A stretch of 38,555 nt of DNA from assembly GCA_017452945.1 (NCBI GenBank), contig JAFTLD010000052.1, forward strand, positions 1-38,555. The letters run 5' to 3'. Position 1 is the first letter of the stretch. Each line of letters starts with the position of its first letter. This document shows, piece by piece, positions 6,369-15,226 of the stretch. This DNA is from Clostridia bacterium (GTDB lineage Bacteria > Bacillota_A > Clostridia > Oscillospirales > CAG-272). Under the pieces are notes generated by a model that saw nothing but the letters and a program-made list of their open reading frames with translations, did not search any database and was not told where the DNA came from. A program made the position numbers and the translations under genes.

Positions 6369-8834
6369 TCATTTCAGCAATGGGCTTTGGTTGCCCCACT
6401 CGGCAATTGCCTTGTCAAGCAGGCGTTGATATTCGTCTTCCGAGAGACGGTAGTGTGCCTTGAGCTGCTCCTTGGCAACGGCAGGGCGGCGCACCATGTA
6501 ATCGCGGATCACGTTGATATAGTACATCCACGAGGGTCTTGCACCGTCGTACGGAGTGGGCGTGCCGTCTGTGCACTTCCAGCGGTCAAGCTGCAGCTGC
6601 ATGACGGGGGAAACCGTATCCACGATTTCCTCTAAGATGGGGCTCGACGCCTCGGGTGCGTAATACACCTCGGTCACCCAAATATAGCGCATCAAAAACC
6701 GCTCGCGGAATTCGGGATTGCCCATCAAGCCGTTGATCAGCATGCCAATACAAGATCCGTCACCAACGGTTCCAAGCAAATTGGTATCCACAAAAGAATT
6801 CAGACCCACGCCATGGTCGGTATCCACCACGCAAAAGCGCCATTTGGTGTCCTGCCCCGAAATGCTGTTCGGGTTACTGTTTCGCCATACCTTGACGTTG
6901 TTATTGGGCCAGTCGCTGCAGTTGAGATAAATCTGCGCGCAGAAATAGTCGATCAGATTATCGGTATCCACGCGGTCGCAAACGTACTTATAATGCTCCG
7001 GATCGGACAGATCGTTCTGCTGCGCATACTTGAACAACGCATTGAATTCGTCCACGTCCTTCTGCTCACCGTGCGTCAGCAGGTATTCAAACTTGACGTA
7101 CGGAAGAGGATACGGACACTCCAGCACGGCAAGGTCCTCCTCGGGGACACCGTACACGGTTTCAAAATACTTTTCGTCAAACCGCTCACGGGCGTTATAG
7201 ATACCCCAGAATTCTCCGTTGATGAATACGAAAACAGGCTTATACGCCATGGTTTCGGCATGCAAAAGCGAGTCAAGGCGGGCAATATAAGCGTCGCCAA
7301 TGTGCGAGCGTGAAATGGTACAGCCGGAGTTGTCACCGCCGCCGTTACGCAGCAAGAGTCTGCGGTAATAAATCGTATCATCCCCCGAAGCCGACGGTGT
7401 GGCATATTCTCCGAAAATGTTATAGTTAAAGGCATTGAGGTTTTCAGAGACCTCAGGATTGGCATTTTCGCGGAACAGGATGCGGAAGGATTTTTCGGTC
7501 ATACCCAGCGAGCCCTTACCGTTGAGCGCGATTTCCACCCAAGAGGAAAATTCGCAGGAATCCTCGGTAAAATACTCCAGATACGCCTGAATACGAGCGT
7601 GTCCGTCCGAATAGTTCATGTAAATATTCTTACCGTCCGGATTTGTGCTGATAAAATCCTCGGGCTGCACGGCAAGACAGAAAACGTCCAGCTCGTCCGC
7701 ACGGATATTTTCTCCGACAAAGTAGGTCTGTGTGGTCACGGGAGTGGTATCCTTGCCGTTGGTTGCATAGGCACGCACTGTCCATGCGCCCATCTGTGAG
7801 AGCACGTTAGGCGAATAGGCATTTCCCATAGCCAGCACGGCATTTTGCGTCAGCTCTCCCCAGGCCATCTGCGTGGTATCGGTCATGGGAATGGGCTGCT
7901 CATATTTTTCTGCCAGCGTTGTGCGCGGATCGGCTCCGTTGATTGTATAATACACGGTATAGCCCTCGGGGGCTGTCATGGAAAGCGAAAATTCTTCATT
8001 ATAAAAACCGCTTGCGTGCGAAAACACGACCTCTTTTGCAATTGAACAGACCTTGGTATTGACGTCGCCCTCGCTTGTTTGCGGACGGATCTGTCTTAAA
8101 AGAGCCAAGGAGGCCTTGGTAAGATCGACCGTATCAAAGGGCGCATAAGGAGAATCCGCATCACGACGGATCAGCTCGTCCTTGGAAGCACCTTCCACGT
8201 AGTGGCGTGCAGCGGAGCTGTCCAGCGTATGTGAAGAGAGATAATCGATCACACCGATCTGCCCTGCGATCGGCTCGTTATTTTTGAGCTGTGTGCCCAC
8301 GGGCGCGATCACAAGGCGCAAATCGTTGCCTACCAGCAGCATGTTGGGACGAATCGCATCTGCATGCTCGGTCTGCAGCACGGGAGTTGCTATTTGTGTT
8401 TGCGTTTCCTGTCCGAGTATCAGATAATAGCCACCCGCAGGAATGCTTGCTCCATACGAGAGCGGATACTCACGCCAAACGTAGTCGCCACCGCAAACGT
8501 AGACAGCCAAGCCCTGCAAGGGCAGATCAACCTTCCCCGTATTATAAAGGCAAACGTAGCTGCGTGCCACAGGGGCGCTTTTTGAGGTAGAGCCTGCGTA
8601 CACGGACGAGATGATCAGCTTGGTGTAGTCCGCCTCAGTGCTCAGATCGTCCGCTGTGGGATAATCCTCGGTGGGCACGTAGATCTCGGTGGTCTTCTCC
8701 TCGGTTGGGGGTTCTGTCAATTGCTCAGTCGTATCCCCCGGCAGCGTTTGCCCGGAGCATGCGCCAAACAGCAGGCATAATGCCAGCAGAGCGCACAACA
8801 GACTGAATGTTTTTTTATTTCGGATCGGCTTCAT
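6369..8834 (-). CDS. CotH kinase-family lipoprotein with lamin-tail-like domain
   Basis: 821 aa from the ATG at 8834, chosen because GGAGG lies 8 nt upstream; a longer TTG start would put the SD inside the frame. A signal peptide ends in lipobox LFGAC (Cys26). An N-terminal lamin-tail-like beta domain (about 70-170, IPAGGYYLIL) follows, then a chitobiase/FN3-associated segment (about 280-330, YYTINGADPRT). The CotH kinase domain (about 395-720) holds LRNGGGDNSG, FINGEFWGIYNARERFDEKYF and VVDTDHGVGL, the last two matching the ATP-binding and metal-binding stretches of CotH. CotH proteins phosphorylate spore-coat or surface proteins; the substrate here is unknown. It is lipid-anchored outside the cell, unlike the cytosolic spore CotH. 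Confidence 0.86.
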   Translation of the reverse strand: MKPIRNKKTFSLLCALLALCLLFGACSGQTLPGDTTEQLTEPPTEEKTTEIYVPTEDYPTADDLSTEADYTKLIISSVYAGSTSKSAPVARSYVCLYNTGKVDLPLQGLAVYVCGGDYVWREYPLSYGASIPAGGYYLILGQETQTQIATPVLQTEHADAIRPNMLLVGNDLRLVIAPVGTQLKNNEPIAGQIGVIDYLSSHTLDSSAARHYVEGASKDELIRRDADSPYAPFDTVDLTKASLALLRQIRPQTSEGDVNTKVCSIAKEVVFSHASGFYNEEFSLSMTAPEGYTVYYTINGADPRTTLAEKYEQPIPMTDTTQMAWGELTQNAVLAMGNAYSPNVLSQMGAWTVRAYATNGKDTTPVTTQTYFVGENIRADELDVFCLAVQPEDFISTNPDGKNIYMNYSDGHARIQAYLEYFTEDSCEFSSWVEIALNGKGSLGMTEKSFRILFRENANPEVSENLNAFNYNIFGEYATPSASGDDTIYYRRLLLRNGGGDNSGCTISRSHIGDAYIARLDSLLHAETMAYKPVFVFINGEFWGIYNARERFDEKYFETVYGVPEEDLAVLECPYPLPYVKFEYLLTHGEQKDVDEFNALFKYAQQNDLSDPEHYKYVCDRVDTDNLIDYFCAQIYLNCSDWPNNNVKVWRNSNPNSISGQDTKWRFCVVDTDHGVGLNSFVDTNLLGTVGDGSCIGMLINGLMGNPEFRERFLMRYIWVTEVYYAPEASSPILEEIVDTVSPVMQLQLDRWKCTDGTPTPYDGARPSWMYYINVIRDYMVRRPAVAKEQLKAHYRLSEDEYQRLLDKAIAEWGNQSPLLK

Positions 8835-8852
8835 ATCGGTCCTCCAAATCAA

Positions 8853-9932
8853 TTACAGTTGCCAGACAAAGGGGTCAGGGGTACTGCCCGATTCGGGCAG
8901 CGGTGTGTTTTGTGCCAGCGCCTCCAGCTCGGGACGCGCCTTTGCAATGGCTTGCCAATAGGGCTCGTCCAAAAAGAACAGCCCGCTCATCAAAAAGAGA
9001 TTGCGCAGTCCGCAAGAGATCTCAATGCGTAGCTTTTGCACCAAATTCTCGGGCGAGAGCGCGTTTTCGGGGTATACGGTGGATTCGCTGTATGCATTTT
9101 GTGCAGAACCGATCACATGCAGATGCGCGCGGATCGAATTTCGGATCGCATCTTTGGAAAGCGGATGAGTAAAACTGCCATTATCGAAATGCCCTTCCCC
9201 TACACGGAATAAAGCATGAGGATAACGCGCCTTGATTCGTGCAATATCCAAACCGTGACGGCAATCCCCGTTGTGCATGATCATGATCCCGGGCGTCATA
9301 CCGTCCGGCATGGTCTGCTCCAAGAAATTGATCACGTGGTCACATTGCACCTCGCTCCACGCACACCAGAGCGCATCGCCCTCTGTGGCATTTGCGAGGA
9401 TATCCGCACCGCTCATACCGCTGTATTGCGGATATCGTTCATAAAAGGCCTGCATGCAGCGCGGGCAAAAGCAGCCCTGCAGCCAAGGCCCCCAAGGGCC
9501 GACGCGCAGATCGTCGTCATAAAAAAGCTTGGTAAAGCCCAGCGCCTGCAGCTGCTCTGCTACGACACGGCTTTGCTGCAGCATGGCCTGTTGGTTGATA
9601 CAGGCTGCCAGGGCTACGGGCAGTCCCTGTGCGTTTACGCGGTTTTGCCACGAAGGCGGCAAGCCCGGATCGCCACCGTCACCAAGCAGCGCGTTCTAGC
9701 CATGTCCTACGGGAACGGTCAGTGCCTGCACCTCAAATCCGTGCTGTTCAAGCAGCGTTTTGGCTTGCAATATCTCATCGGGCTCTGCCAGCCACGTGCC
9801 ATAGGTATAGCAATCCAGCCATACGGTCTGCACGCCTGCCTGTTTCATCCACGCAATGCGCTGTGCGGCATTGGGGGCTTGCAGAATGGCTTTCGGCTCA
9901 AAATCATAGTGAAAATGTAAATTATATTCCAT
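8853..9932 (-). pseudogene. TIM-barrel glycosidase-like gene interrupted by an in-frame TAG
   Basis: Two open segments on the minus strand (9932-9696 and 9695-8853) lie in exactly the same frame, separated only by a TAG at 9696-9698. Joined, they give about 359 aa: a TIM-barrel start (IAWMKQAGVQTVWLDCYTYG), then VPVGHG-stop-NALLGDGG, then LFYDDDLRVGPWG and a GCFCPRCMQAFYERYP motif seen in GH-like barrels of unknown activity. The stop falls in what looks like a conserved loop, so both halves were one protein. The first half has its own SD (TTGAGGA) and ATG 5 nt after the decarboxylase stop. Most likely a recent nonsense mutation, since the rest is intact; suppression or a sequencing error is possible. 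Confidence 0.72.
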
Positions 9933-9937
9933 ATCAT

Positions 9938-11347
9938 TTATTCCTCAATCACAACGCGCAAGGCGTCGGGCAGCTGAGAGCTCGTGCTATGCAGCTCGGT
10001 ACCATGTGTCTGCAGCTCGGTAAACGCGTCAAGCATCTGACCGTCGATCATCTCTCCCGGTACGACCAAAGGAATCCCGGGGGGATACGCCCACACGTAC
10101 TCGGCAGCCACGCAGCCGTCCGCTTGCGCTGTCGGTATGCTGACAGCATCAAGATCAGCCACCTGCCAGGGTGCGTATACCGTATGCAGCTGCGGCAACG
10201 TACGGGTAGATGCAGATGCACTCGCCTCTATCCGAACGTCGATCTCGCAAAGCGCGCGGGCAAGACGCGCAAAGCCCTCATCCGTATCGGCAAGAGAGGT
10301 CATGGCAATCACGTAATCACTCGCAGCCATCTCAATTTCGATGGCATATTCGCTTCGTAAAAGATCGGCCAGCGCGTGTCCCGTGATATTGGTGCTGCGC
10401 GTGCTGATGACCAGCTTGCCGGGATCATATGCAAAGACGCAGCCGGACAGGTTGCCGCGGAACAAAAGACGCAGATGCGCAAGCTCCGACACGGCATGCT
10501 CAAAAGCGGCAAGTCTGGAAAGCCATGCCTCGGTCAGCGCTGTTCCCTTTTGCTCCATCAGGCGAATGCAACGGGAAGATTCCTCCATCAAAATATAGGA
10601 GGGGCTGGAGGTTTCAAATACGGAAAGCTGTGCCGCAAACGCTGCCGGATCGGGACAGTTCTTGCCCACAAGTGCAAGCGCGGTCTGCGTAGGAGCAGGC
10701 AGCGTTTTATGCAAAGAGCAGATAACGATATCCGCGCCAAGCGTAACGGGATGTGCGGAAAAATCGCCAAGTCCCAGATGCGCACCGTGTGCAGCATCCA
10801 CCAAAAGCAAAGCTCCGCGCGCATGCGCGACCTCGGCAATGCCCGCAACGTCGCTGATCACACCCTCATAGGTGGGGCTTGTCAGAATCACCAGCCTTGC
10901 ATCGGGCGCATCGGCAAGTGCGCGATCCACCTCCGCAGGCGTAATGCTTGCGCAAATGCCGCTTTCGGAATGGGTTTTGGGGTAAATATACGTAGGCCTC
11001 AAGCGGCAAAGCTCGATGCCGTTATAGACGGATTTGTGACAGTTCCGCGCTACCACGACAGAGCGATCATGCCCTGCATACGCGCGGATGGCGGCTAAGA
11101 TGCCGCAGGTTGAGCCGTTTACCAGAATATGTGCGCGTCCCGCTCTCCAAAGGCGCGCGGCACGGTTGCATTCCTCTAAGATCACACCGTTCATGTCGTG
11201 CAGATTATCGCTCCCGACAATTTCCGTAATGTCGCGGTCGTAAGGAAACGAGCTATCAAACAAAGCGGCATTACGCTTGTGTCCCGGCATATGGAAGGGA
11301 TATTTGTCAAGCCCGTCCAGCATGGCGGATATCTTATTTTTGTCCAT
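9938..11347 (-). CDS. Orn/Lys/Arg decarboxylase-family PLP enzyme
   Basis: 469 aa starting at the ATG at 11347, with GGGAGG 6 nt upstream; this start overlaps the recO stop by 14 nt, so translation is coupled. The fold-type I PLP enzyme shows KYPFHMPGHKRNA (about 15-27), NGSTCGILAAIRA (77-89), LLVDAAHGAHLG (191-202) and SLHKT with the Schiff-base lysine K214. The short form without wing domain fits Bacillus SpeA/YaaO-type enzymes that make cadaverine, agmatine or putrescine. Substrate cannot be decided from sequence alone. It belongs to the minus-strand operon and is followed closely by the broken TIM-barrel gene. Confidence 0.9.
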   Translation of the reverse strand: MDKNKISAMLDGLDKYPFHMPGHKRNAALFDSSFPYDRDITEIVGSDNLHDMNGVILEECNRAARLWRAGRAHILVNGSTCGILAAIRAYAGHDRSVVVARNCHKSVYNGIELCRLRPTYIYPKTHSESGICASITPAEVDRALADAPDARLVILTSPTYEGVISDVAGIAEVAHARGALLLVDAAHGAHLGLGDFSAHPVTLGADIVICSLHKTLPAPTQTALALVGKNCPDPAAFAAQLSVFETSSPSYILMEESSRCIRLMEQKGTALTEAWLSRLAAFEHAVSELAHLRLLFRGNLSGCVFAYDPGKLVISTRSTNITGHALADLLRSEYAIEIEMAASDYVIAMTSLADTDEGFARLARALCEIDVRIEASASASTRTLPQLHTVYAPWQVADLDAVSIPTAQADGCVAAEYVWAYPPGIPLVVPGEMIDGQMLDAFTELQTHGTELHSTSSQLPDALRVVIEE

Positions 11348-12161
11348 GGATGCCTCCCTTCGGCTTGACCGATTCGTAAAACTCCAGCGAATCAAAGCCG
11401 CGCCCCAGGTGATTGAGCAGATAGGTCTGTGCGGTGTGAGAGAATTCGGTCACATCCTCGGCATCGGCTAACTCAAAGGAAAATATTCTTTCGGGTGCAG
11501 CGTGCAGCACGTAGCGCATGGCTGCCGTAACTGCGGGCGTCATGGCGCACAGCACGCTCTTTTCACGATCACCATCCGCGTCCGCCCCTACCATGGGACT
11601 GCGAACCAGCTTGGATTGCCGTGACAGACACTCGGCACAAAGCAAGCGACCGTTCATGACGTCTAAGTAATTGAGCCGCTCGTCAACACTACCGCAGCGG
11701 CAACAGGCATCCAACTCGGGAAAATAACCCGAAATGGCGGCAGCACGCAGCTCAAACACGCCCTTTACCAGCTCTTGCGGCTTTTTTTCACGCCCGATCA
11801 GATAGAGCGAATTGAGCAGCATGCGTAAAAGCTCCTCTGCCGGCTCATCATGATCTGAAAGCTCGTTAGCCACGTCGCAAAGATACACGCCAAGGCTCAT
11901 GCGGACAATATCTGCCGAAAGCTCATAAAAGGCATTGAGCACGCTTCCCTGACGCAGCCAGTAAAAATCGCCCTTGCGATACAGCTCAAAGTTTCCGTAA
12001 GTAAACAGCTGAGAGCACGCCATGGCGGGGTTCTTGAGCGATTTGCCGCCCTTGACCATGACCGATATTCTGCCATGTTCGGCAGTCAGGATCTGCAAGA
12101 CCTTGTCGTGGTCGCCCGTGTTGACAACGCGCGTGACAAGTCCGTCTGTGCTCATTTGCAT
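11334..12161 (-). CDS. recO: DNA repair protein RecO
   Basis: 275 aa. The N-terminal OB fold (STDGLVTRVVNTGDHDKVLQILT) is followed by the alpha-helical domain and a zinc site C154xxC (CRC) with C175AEC178, as in Gram-positive RecO. It loads RecA on gapped DNA with RecR in the RecFOR pathway. AAGGAG precedes the ATG. It sits after era, the classical Firmicutes order, with a palindromic repeat in the 76-nt gap, and overlaps the decarboxylase gene at its end. Confidence 0.93.
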   Translation of the reverse strand: MQMSTDGLVTRVVNTGDHDKVLQILTAEHGRISVMVKGGKSLKNPAMACSQLFTYGNFELYRKGDFYWLRQGSVLNAFYELSADIVRMSLGVYLCDVANELSDHDEPAEELLRMLLNSLYLIGREKKPQELVKGVFELRAAAISGYFPELDACCRCGSVDERLNYLDVMNGRLLCAECLSRQSKLVRSPMVGADADGDREKSVLCAMTPAVTAAMRYVLHAAPERIFSFELADAEDVTEFSHTAQTYLLNHLGRGFDSLEFYESVKPKGGIHGQK

Positions 12162-12195
12162 GGTTGTGCTCTCCTTTCAAGCATATTTCACACTC

Positions 12196-12222
12196 GCAGG
12201 GGCGACCACAGGTCGCCTCTAC
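12196..12222. repeat. Palindromic REP-like element between era and recO
   Basis: Near-perfect 12-bp inverted repeat (GCAGGGGCGACC, loop ACA, GGTCGCCTCTAC). It has the same GTAGGGGC...GCCCCTAC core as the elements near 29.25 kb and 38.45 kb, so it belongs to a dispersed family. As RNA it forms a strong hairpin inside the operon. Confidence 0.7.
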
Positions 12223-12237
12223 GGAAAGATTTTTTCA

Positions 12238-13122
12238 TTATTCCGGCTTATATCCGAAATTGGAAACCGCGGCGGCACTCTCACGCCAGTTTTCCTTAAC
12301 CTTAACCCACAAATTCAGATAAACCTTGGTGCCGAGCAGCGCTTCAAGGTCTTGTCTTGCGTAGGTGCTGACTCTCTTTAATTCCTCACCGTTCTTGCCG
12401 ATGATAATGCCCTTGTGCGAAGCCTTTTCACAATAAATGGTAGCATAAATGCTGACCAGGGTGCGCGCATCCTCAAATTTATCAATGACTACGGCAATGC
12501 CGTGCGGTACTTCTTTATTGAGCGTACGCAAGAGCTTTTCGCGGATCAGCTCGGCTGCAACCTGTCTCTCGGGCTGATCGGTGGCAATGTCTTCGGGGAA
12601 ATACCACGGGGATTCGGACAAAAAGGGCTTACATTCGTCCAAAACTTCCTTAACACCCTTGCCGTTCTTGGCACAGATCGGTACGACAGCCGAGAAAGCA
12701 TGCTTGTCCGCATAGGCTGCGATGGTCTTTGCAATGATCTCACGGTTATACATATCGATCTTGTTGAGCGCCAGCACGCAAGGCACGCCGCTTCTCTTGA
12801 GATATGCAATGATATCCTCCTCCACGCGCGTGATCTCCTTGCCCGTATCCACCACCATGATCACGGCATCTGCCTCGTACATGGTGTTGTTGGCCTCCTT
12901 GACCATATAGTCGCCCAGCTGATTCTGCGGGCGGTGAATACCGGGGGTATCAATAAAGACGTACTGATCCTGTCCCACGGTATGAATACCCGTAATGCGG
13001 TTTCTGGTGGTTTGGGGCTTGGAGGACACGATGGCCACCTTTTCCCCAAGAATTGCGTTAAGCAGCGTGGACTTGCCTACGTTGGGTCTGCCCACGATTG
13101 CGATAAATCCTGTTTTTCTCAT
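12238..13122 (-). CDS. era: GTPase Era
   Basis: 294 aa, the normal length. G1 GRPNVGKST (11-19), G2 around SKPQTTRNRITG (34-45), G3 DTPG (58-61), G4 NKID near residue 120, and a C-terminal KH domain with GKNGEELKRVSTYAR. Era binds the 3' end of 16S rRNA and helps 30S assembly; it acts with YbeY, encoded two genes upstream. SD AAAGGA lies upstream of the ATG. The gene is 17 nt after the hypothetical membrane protein gene. Confidence 0.97.
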   Translation of the reverse strand: MRKTGFIAIVGRPNVGKSTLLNAILGEKVAIVSSKPQTTRNRITGIHTVGQDQYVFIDTPGIHRPQNQLGDYMVKEANNTMYEADAVIMVVDTGKEITRVEEDIIAYLKRSGVPCVLALNKIDMYNREIIAKTIAAYADKHAFSAVVPICAKNGKGVKEVLDECKPFLSESPWYFPEDIATDQPERQVAAELIREKLLRTLNKEVPHGIAVVIDKFEDARTLVSIYATIYCEKASHKGIIIGKNGEELKRVSTYARQDLEALLGTKVYLNLWVKVKENWRESAAAVSNFGYKPE

Positions 13123-13139
13123 TTGACTTTTCCTTTTTC

Positions 13140-13691
13140 TTATTCTTCAATGCTTTGGTGCGCTTCTACAAACGCCTCGATATCGTCCTTGTAAAGGTCT
13201 GCGCTGTCCCCTGTTTTCAGACAGTACACCTTGATATACTGCGGATTTTGCGATTTACTCGGGCCGCCTACGACCACGGAAAAAGCTGCATCCCTGACCT
13301 CAAGCCGCCAGGTGACAAAGCCGTCTGCTTCCGACACGGTTTCTTCGTAGCCGAACGGGCGAAAATCACGCCAATGCGCATCGGTTCCCTTGTCCGCAAT
13401 GCTGAGCAGCGCACCCATAGGAATATAGCTCTCCTCCAGCGCATCCTGCTCGGCCTGCTTGACCCATTCCGTAATGCGCCAAACGCTCCAAGGTCCCAAA
13501 AAGGTCAGAAACACGGCAAGGCAGACAAGAAACGTGATCAGCTTGACGTTGCGCGTCATGAAATTTTCGGTTTTGCCTGCGGTTTGCTCCTCGGGTGGCA
13601 GCTCTTCTCTTTTGGGCTTGGGCTGTTTTTTATAAGGATTCTGTTTTTTGTAGGGATTCTCTCTTTTTTCGGGCTCGCGTCCGTCCATCAT
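13140..13691 (-). CDS. Single-pass membrane protein of unknown function
   Basis: 183 aa. A Lys/Pro-rich N-terminal cytosolic stretch with a repeated PYKKQ, one transmembrane helix (about 49-70, LITFLVCLAVFLTFLGPWSV), then about 110 extracytoplasmic residues ending in an acidic helix. No known domain is recognised. The ATG overlaps the ybeY stop (ATGATG/TGA), so translation is coupled; the second ATG at 13688 is equally possible. Its place between ybeY and era is where other Firmicutes have dgkA or cdd; it resembles neither. Confidence 0.75.
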   Translation of the reverse strand: MMDGREPEKRENPYKKQNPYKKQPKPKREELPPEEQTAGKTENFMTRNVKLITFLVCLAVFLTFLGPWSVWRITEWVKQAEQDALEESYIPMGALLSIADKGTDAHWRDFRPFGYEETVSEADGFVTWRLEVRDAAFSVVVGGPSKSQNPQYIKVYCLKTGDSADLYKDDIEAFVEAHQSIEE

Positions 13692-14188
13692 TCGTTATGT
13701 ACCTCCAGGCCCAGCAGCTTCATGATCTCGGATTGTCTCTGTCGCATATCGGCATCCTCGTCCTCGCTGCGCTCGTGGTCATACCCCAACAGATGCAGCA
13801 TGGAATGCACGCAAAGGAATGCAACCTCGCGCTCGTACGAATGTCCGTATTCCTCTGCCTGCGCCTGCGCCTTTTCCAAGGAAATGACGATATCGCCAAG
13901 GTTGTTGCGGATCTCGTCCAAGATCGGCTCGTCCGCTTCGCCCTCGTAGTCAAACAACGGGAAGGACAGCACGTCTGTCTCGCGGTCGATCTGTCTGAAC
14001 TTTTTGTTAAGCTCACGAATGCCTGCATTATCGGTAAAGGTCAGCGAGACCTCGCAGCCGTTGCAGAACTGCTCATAATCCAGCGTGGCCTCAATGGCAC
14101 GGCGCAAAAGGATCTTGAGCTTATAAGTGATGGGAAGTGCCTCTTGCTCGTTTTCAAAATAGATTTTCAAAAGCATTTTGCGTCTCAT
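13688..14188 (-). CDS. ybeY: Endoribonuclease YbeY (rRNA maturation)
   Basis: 166 aa. The metal-binding motif HSMLHLLGYDH has H128, H132 and H138. The upstream GDIVISLEKAQAQAEEYGHS stretch is also typical. YbeY trims the 3' end of 16S rRNA and supports 70S quality control. The ATG overlaps the phoH stop by 4 nt, and its own stop overlaps the next start, so the run is translationally coupled. Confidence 0.96.
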   Translation of the reverse strand: MRRKMLLKIYFENEQEALPITYKLKILLRRAIEATLDYEQFCNGCEVSLTFTDNAGIRELNKKFRQIDRETDVLSFPLFDYEGEADEPILDEIRNNLGDIVISLEKAQAQAEEYGHSYEREVAFLCVHSMLHLLGYDHERSEDEDADMRQRQSEIMKLLGLEVHNE

Positions 14189-15216
14189 TTTTGTGTGTCC
14201 TCTCTTTTCCCGTAATGATATTTTTTGTCCTTTGCGCGGTGCTCGGCCTTTTCGCGGTCAAATTTTTCGTATGCAAGAATGATCTTTTGCACAAGTCTGT
14301 GGCGCACCACGTCCTTTTCGGTAAAGCGATGCAGCGCGATGTCCTCAATGCCGTCCAAAATTTTGACCACCTCGGCAAGTCCCGATTTCTGTCCCGAGGG
14401 CAGGTCTGTCTGCGTCAGGTCTCCCGTGACCACCATCTTGGAGCGGAAACCCAGACGCGTCAAAAACATTTTCATCTGCTCGGGTGTTGCGTTCTGCGCC
14501 TCGTCCAGAATGATGAACGAATCATCCAGCGTGCGTCCGCGCATGTAAGCCAAGGGGGCAACCTCAATAATTCCCTTCTCTACCTGACGCGCATAGTTTT
14601 CAGGCCCCAGCATTTCAAAGAGGGCATCGTAAAGCGGGCGCAGATAAGGATCGATCTTGCTTTGCAGATCTCCCGGCAAAAAGCCCAGCTTTTCGCCTGC
14701 CTCAATGGCAGGGCGCGTCAGAATGATGCGCGAGACCTGTCGGTCACGCAGCGCCTTGACTGCCATGGCAACCGCCAAAAAGGTCTTACCCGTGCCTGCA
14801 GGGCCGACACCCAGTATGATGGTGTTCTTGCGAATGGCATCCACGTACTGCTTCTGTCCCACCGTTTTTGCCTTGATGGGCTTGCCCTTGGTTGTGACGC
14901 AAATGCAATCGTCCCCAAGCTCAGCAAGCTCTCTGCTCTTGCCGCTGTCCACCATATCGATGACGTAGCGCACACTCTGCTCGGAGAGCTGGCTGTACTT
15001 GACCATATTTGCCAGGTATTCGATCACGGCAGCGCCCTTGTTGATCTGCTCGCGATCCTCACCCGTCACAATAATGCTGTCACCGCCGTCGTCTGTTGCA
15101 CGGTTGCGCACCTGTACGCCAAACGTTTGCTCCACCGCTCTTGCATTGACGTCATAGCTGCCGAAAATGGCAGCAGTATCCTCGGAAGAGGCTACCTTGA
15201 TAATTCTCTGTTCCAT
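14185..15216 (-). CDS. phoH: PhoH-like ATPase
   Basis: 343 aa from the ATG at 15216 with AAAGGA upstream; the in-frame extension upstream lies inside yqfD. An N-terminal KH-like part is followed by the PhoH ATPase with Walker A GPAGTGKT (138-145), Walker B and FIILDEAQNAT (about 200-214), and a conserved VVTGDLTQTDLP. Known as YbeZ in E. coli and PhoH in Bacillus; linked to RNA metabolism with YbeY. Adjacent yqfD-phoH-ybeY order is conserved in Firmicutes. Confidence 0.95.
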   Translation of the reverse strand: MEQRIIKVASSEDTAAIFGSYDVNARAVEQTFGVQVRNRATDDGGDSIIVTGEDREQINKGAAVIEYLANMVKYSQLSEQSVRYVIDMVDSGKSRELAELGDDCICVTTKGKPIKAKTVGQKQYVDAIRKNTIILGVGPAGTGKTFLAVAMAVKALRDRQVSRIILTRPAIEAGEKLGFLPGDLQSKIDPYLRPLYDALFEMLGPENYARQVEKGIIEVAPLAYMRGRTLDDSFIILDEAQNATPEQMKMFLTRLGFRSKMVVTGDLTQTDLPSGQKSGLAEVVKILDGIEDIALHRFTEKDVVRHRLVQKIILAYEKFDREKAEHRAKDKKYHYGKREDTQK

Positions 15217-15226
15217 AAAAAATCCT

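Noticed and set aside
8853..9932. Genome-wide amber (TAG) reassignment to explain the split TIM-barrel gene
   Set aside because: mutS2 ends in TAG at the expected family length, so TAG works as a stop in this genome.
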